10,006 nucleotides of DNA, from assembly GCA_002348825.1 (NCBI GenBank), contig DEBN01000143.1:36149-46154 (forward strand), written 5' to 3'. This document shows, piece by piece, positions 7,281 through 10,006 of the stretch; position 1 is the stretch's first letter, and every line of letters starts with the position of its first letter. The position numbers and the translations under genes are program-made. The stretch is from Gammaproteobacteria bacterium UBA2955. GTDB lineage: Bacteria; Pseudomonadota; Gammaproteobacteria; Pseudomonadales; Azotimanducaceae. The notes below the pieces were generated by a model. The model was given only the letters and a program-made list of their open reading frames with translations, was not told the DNA's origin and searched no databases.

Positions 7281-8383
7281 CTTAATACCGGCTGTCTGAT
7301 CGGGCTCGCTAACACACCGCCACTGTCTCCTACCCAATTAACGCAGAACTTGGCCGCCCGAAATAACGAAAAATCTATCAGCCCCGAGACGCGACGACGC
7401 CGCAACTCGAGAATTAACCATGCGGTCAATAATCCGGCAAGCGGATCGGCAATGGCGTCAGCGATAAACGCCGGCGCCTCGGGTTGTAGCGAATCAAATG
7501 CCCCCGCGGCGATCGCAACATCGTCACCAAAACCGACCCAGTCGCCAAAGGGACTGCAGCGCCCGTACGCGGTAAGGGAGAGCCACAGTGGTGACGCTGC
7601 GATGCCTCCTCCCGCTTGCATCGCTAAACTGTCGCGATCAAGCGCCAACGCTCTTAATGCGCGTGGCCGCGACCCCTCAATCACCACATCGGCGCGGGCC
7701 AACAGCTTACGCAATCGCCGCAAATCGGCTGGGTCACGAAAATCGAAGCACCGAAATTCTTTACCTTCATGCAGTGCCTCAAAGTGTTTGGGGCTGCCTT
7801 CACGCGCGCCATCGGGCCGCTGTAAGGACTCGACTTTAATCACCTGAAAACCGCACTGTTGCAACAGATGAGAACATAATGGTCCCGCCCATAGCGCTGA
7901 TAAATCCACCACCAATGGTGAAGGGGCGCTATCGGCGCCCGAATCGCTCAGCGCGTCGACCGCGTCAGGTACGATCGCTTCATTAGGCCTAGCGACTGCA
8001 AGACCCATAAGGCGCCCGCGTTCAACCAGCGACGCGGCAGAGCGTCGCGCAACCAGTGCAGCCAACTGCGACCAATCGTTCGCACTCGCTTCAAGCCATG
8101 CAGGCAGCAATGTCCAATCCTCCGGTCGCGCAAGGTTCACGGCAATATGACCCTCCTTGGTTGGCATGAGTCGGCAGGAGCCGTTTGCAGAGCATTCCCC
8201 TTGCGGCGCAATCCGCAACTCGGCTGCGCGCTCCCAAAGTAAATCGGCACCCCGATTGCTCGCAAGCAGAGTTGGCTGAAACCTACGCAGCCTTTGCAGC
8301 AGTGCGTCGGCGCATTCATTAAAATCCCTTACGGGTATACTGCGAATATCCGACAAGCACTCAGCTATGAACGCATCACCCAA
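7274..8383 (-). CDS. Class III (CaiB/BaiF) CoA-transferase-like protein with swapped domain order
   Basis: The protein has 369 residues. The frame opens at a TTG (8383); a TTG at 8356 is another option, and no in-frame ATG occurs before residue 73. Seen: LVVDLSALWAGPLCSHLL (157-174) and GFQVIKVES (178-186), which is the sequence class III CoA-transferases carry at their N terminus, then GK (207-208), ADVVIEGSRPRAL (231-243), LSLTAYGR (268-275), WVGFGDDVAIAAG (282-294) and FIADAIADPLAGLL (306-319), where Asp313 in the DxxxG pattern is the probable catalytic aspartate. Residues 68-135 (GSCRLMPTKEGHIAVNLARP, then VARRSAASLVERGRLMGLAV) look like the small/C-terminal segment of the same family, usually at the end. 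The chain stops soon after SGLIDFSLFRAA. It probably moves CoA between carboxylic acids. It is coupled to the amidohydrolase and its start overlaps the divergent crotonase by 17 bp. Confidence 0.85.
   Translation of the reverse strand: MGDAFIAECLSDIRSIPVRDFNECADALLQRLRRFQPTLLASNRGADLLWERAAELRIAPQGECSANGSCRLMPTKEGHIAVNLARPEDWTLLPAWLEASANDWSQLAALVARRSAASLVERGRLMGLAVARPNEAIVPDAVDALSDSGADSAPSPLVVDLSALWAGPLCSHLLQQCGFQVIKVESLQRPDGAREGSPKHFEALHEGKEFRCFDFRDPADLRRLRKLLARADVVIEGSRPRALRALALDRDSLAMQAGGGIAASPLWLSLTAYGRCSPFGDWVGFGDDVAIAAGAFDSLQPEAPAFIADAIADPLAGLLTAWLILELRRRRVSGLIDFSLFRAAKFCVNWVGDSGGVLASPIRQPVLRC
8336..8341 (+). promoter_or_regulatory. Possible -10 element of the divergent crotonase gene
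   Basis: TATACT in the context GGGTATACTGCG lies 25 bp before the ATG at 8367, inside the first codons of the opposing CoA-transferase. It matches the sigma-70 -10 consensus in 5 of 6 bases. No convincing -35 is seen. If real, transcription of the two genes would interfere with each other. Confidence 0.3.
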
Positions 8384-9356
8384 AATTTATTCCCCTAAAG
8401 AACTGCTGCAGATCCTTACTTCCGCAATTCGAGCAGAAGAATTCAGCGTCGCGCATGGGCAGCATTGCATCATCGTTGATGCGCGCGACTTGCGTACCCC
8501 TATGAGATTAAAACAGTTACCGAATTGCCCGTTAATCGCATTACACCCCGATTCTACCTTTAACGTGGCCACTACTGTTTTGTCCGATTTCGATTGTGTG
8601 GTGAGCGAACAGGAGTTGGAACCGGTAATAGCGGGTATTCGCGCCCAACCTATCGCCGCTTCAACGCTCTGCCATCTGCTGCGTCACAGCCAGAATTTAA
8701 CCATTGAGCAGGCACTCACGGCTGAATCCATGGCCTATGGACTGCTCCAATCAAGCGTGGGCTTTCGCAATTGGCTGGCCACGCGACCGCAATGGACCCC
8801 ATCCGCTGTCGATGCGATCGCGGTAAAGACGAGCCGTAACCGCGACGATTTACTGATATCGCTGAATCGGCCACAGAAACACAACGCCTATAACGAACAA
8901 ATGCGTGACGAATTGTCTGCGGCGTTGCAGCTCGCGATCGAAGACCAGAGCATTCGCAAAGTCGTCCTCCGCGGAGCGGGCGCCTCGTTCAGTGCCGGTG
9001 GCGACCTAACGGAATTTGGCTCAGTTGATGATGCAGGCGTTGCCCACATTGCTCGCACCACCCGCAGCCCAGGACTACTCCTAAGTCGAATCAGCGATCG
9101 CGTAACCGTCGAGGTTCAAGGCGCGTGTGTCGGCGCCGGTATAGAGCTACCCGCGTTTTGCGCACACATACATGCCCAGGAAGATGCCTATTTCAAACTA
9201 CCGGAGGTCGCCCTCGGTCTTGTCCCAGGGGCCGGCGGCACGGTCAGCATTACACGCAGAATCGGTCGCCAAGCCACCGCCAAGCTCGCTTTAAGCGGCA
9301 TCACCATCGACGCGCAGCACGCACTCGCAATCGGACTGATCGACAAGGTCGGTTAG
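8367..9356 (+). CDS. Crotonase-family enoyl-CoA hydratase/isomerase with permuted-looking architecture
   Basis: The protein has 329 residues from the ATG at 8367; no strong ribosome site is seen. The crotonase core is residues 148-329: LLISLNRPQKHNAYN (162-176), first oxyanion segment ASFSAGGDL (206-214), second GACVGAGIELPAF (252-264) with Glu260, and FKLPEVALGLVPGAGGT (276-292) with Glu280. Both canonical catalytic glutamates and the oxyanion hole are present, so water addition to an enoyl-CoA is plausible. The chain ends at ALAIGLIDKVG, exactly before the C-terminal trimerisation helices of normal crotonases. A segment like those helices (VVSEQELEP at 78-86 through SSVGFRNWLATRP at 129-141) lies instead N-terminal to the core. 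Residues 1-77 match nothing I recognise. The gene diverges from the CoA-transferase with overlapping starts and shares TTAG with the convergent ligase stop. Its close association with the CoA-transferase suggests a joint pathway. Confidence 0.88.
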   Translation: MNASPKIYSPKELLQILTSAIRAEEFSVAHGQHCIIVDARDLRTPMRLKQLPNCPLIALHPDSTFNVATTVLSDFDCVVSEQELEPVIAGIRAQPIAASTLCHLLRHSQNLTIEQALTAESMAYGLLQSSVGFRNWLATRPQWTPSAVDAIAVKTSRNRDDLLISLNRPQKHNAYNEQMRDELSAALQLAIEDQSIRKVVLRGAGASFSAGGDLTEFGSVDDAGVAHIARTTRSPGLLLSRISDRVTVEVQGACVGAGIELPAFCAHIHAQEDAYFKLPEVALGLVPGAGGTVSITRRIGRQATAKLALSGITIDAQHALAIGLIDKVG

Positions 9357-10006
9357 GACGAAGCCGCCTCGCCTAGATCAGTTCGCACCACGCGGCGCAG
9401 CAACTTGCCGGTCTCGTTGTAGGGGAGCTCCGGCCAAACCCGAATCAACTCAGGTACTCGGGAACTGCGCAAACGCTGTTTAACAAAGTCTTGCAATTCA
9501 GACACGTCGATTTCTGCGCCTGCTTTAGCGACTACCGCCGCGGCGACAGCCTCGCCCCATTGCTCACTGGCAACACCAACCACGGCGACGTCGGCGACGG
9601 CAGGATGGGTCAGCAAAACGTCCTCTATTTCGCCCGGCGAAAGGTTTTCTCCTCCACGCACGATCACGTCATCCGCGCGGCCCTCAAGGAAAAGATAGCC
9701 CTCTGCGTCGATACTTCCAGCATCGCGAGTGGGGAACCAACCGTCGCTGTCGATCACCGAACCGCGGCCTTCGTATTCGCCGGAGACCTGTTCGCCACGC
9801 ACGTATATCTCACCGCGCTCGCCAGCTGCGACCGGGAGACCGTCTTCATCACGAATTTCAATCTCTACACCCGGCAGCGGTTGCCCGACCGAAACCAGAC
9901 GTCTACGCTCCTGCTCAGAACTCGCCGCAGCAGCCTGACGATGCTCTTCTGGCCCAAGCACGCATATCGTGGAACTGGTCTCTGTAAGCCCGTAGGCGTT
10001 GGAGAA
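9353..10006 (-). CDS. AMP-forming acyl-CoA ligase (ANL superfamily), C-terminal part
   Basis: The frame runs off the right edge; 217 residues are visible, and GTG or ATG codons inside are not the start because the conserved motif FSNAYGLTETSSTI (residues 1-14 of the fragment) precedes them. Seen in order: YGLTE (A5 core motif), GERGEIYVRGEQVSGEY, GWFPTRDAG with Asp95 at the ribose-binding position (the A7 motif, with TRD in place of the common TGD), LEGRADDVIVRGGENLSPGE (A8 hinge), and LPYNETGKLLRR with the adenylation lysine near residue 201. These enzymes activate a carboxylic acid with ATP to an acyl-AMP and then an acyl-CoA. FadD-like relatives handle fatty, aromatic or alicyclic acids; the substrate pocket is mostly outside the window. 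It has the same orientation as the CoA-transferase and amidohydrolase, with the crotonase inserted between them in the opposite direction. Confidence 0.92.
   Translation of the reverse strand, partial: FSNAYGLTETSSTICVLGPEEHRQAAAASSEQERRRLVSVGQPLPGVEIEIRDEDGLPVAAGERGEIYVRGEQVSGEYEGRGSVIDSDGWFPTRDAGSIDAEGYLFLEGRADDVIVRGGENLSPGEIEDVLLTHPAVADVAVVGVASEQWGEAVAAAVVAKAGAEIDVSELQDFVKQRLRSSRVPELIRVWPELPYNETGKLLRRVVRTDLGEAASS

Noticed and set aside
7350..7847. 165-residue plus-strand frame rich in Ser, Arg and Ala
   Set aside because: Antisense shadow of the CoA-transferase; composition typical of the reverse strand of a GC-rich gene.
8137..8319. Minus-strand 60-residue frame with a good-looking AAGGGA ribosome site and ATG
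   Set aside because: It lies inside the CoA-transferase in another frame and its product resembles nothing; the CoA-transferase frame carries the family motifs over the same bases.
1..10006. Mobile elements, CRISPR arrays, tRNA/rRNA genes, phage or defence genes
   Set aside because: Looked for on both strands; no transposase, direct-repeat array, integrase, clover-leaf or known defence motif was seen.

Overview
The window holds nine protein-coding genes. Two are cut by the window edges. Almost all are enzymes of acyl-CoA or CoA-ester metabolism. There are no rRNA or tRNA genes, insertion sequences, CRISPR arrays or phage genes that I can see. Base composition is moderately GC-rich, genes carry Shine-Dalgarno sites where a start can be judged, and the protein families are those of an aerobic acyl-CoA or alicyclic degrader. 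They look most like a marine-type gammaproteobacterium. Several families (the FBP zinc-finger protein, the AMP-ligase, the unusual crotonase and the CoA-transferase) are also common in mycobacteria and other actinobacteria. The taxonomic call is inference from composition and family memory only.

Left part (1-3772): the 3' end of a crotonase (+) runs into a convergent second crotonase (-) that lacks both canonical catalytic glutamates. After a 295-bp intergenic stretch come a luciferase-like flavin monooxygenase (+) and a convergent zinc-free MDR/enoyl-thioester-reductase-like oxidoreductase (-), with a possible terminator hairpin between them.

Middle (3773-5751): divergent from the MDR gene is a small FBP-type treble-clef zinc-finger protein, a family known for binding elongation factor G. 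It probably starts at a TTG codon. Next is an acyl-CoA dehydrogenase of the FadE6/17/26 type, with glycine in place of the usual C-terminal base and a lysine/alanine-rich insertion.

Right part (5907-10006): this is the most unusual region. A CoA-transferase and a YtcJ-like amidohydrolase form an overlapping pair on the minus strand. A crotonase diverges head-to-head from the CoA-transferase. That crotonase ends tail-to-tail, sharing four bases, with an AMP-forming acyl-CoA ligase that runs off the right edge. Read against their families, BOTH the CoA-transferase and the crotonase appear circularly permuted. In each, the segment normally at the C terminus sits at the N terminus, and the chain stops just where that segment should begin. 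Two neighbouring, divergent, unrelated enzymes with the same kind of rearrangement is the main point of interest.

Together the right-hand genes could activate a carboxylic acid to its CoA ester (ligase or CoA-transferase), hydrate or isomerise an unsaturated acyl-CoA (crotonase) and open or hydrolyse a ring or amide (amidohydrolase). The acyl-CoA dehydrogenase, MDR reductase and other crotonases would supply the remaining oxidative steps. The substrate cannot be read from the sequence.
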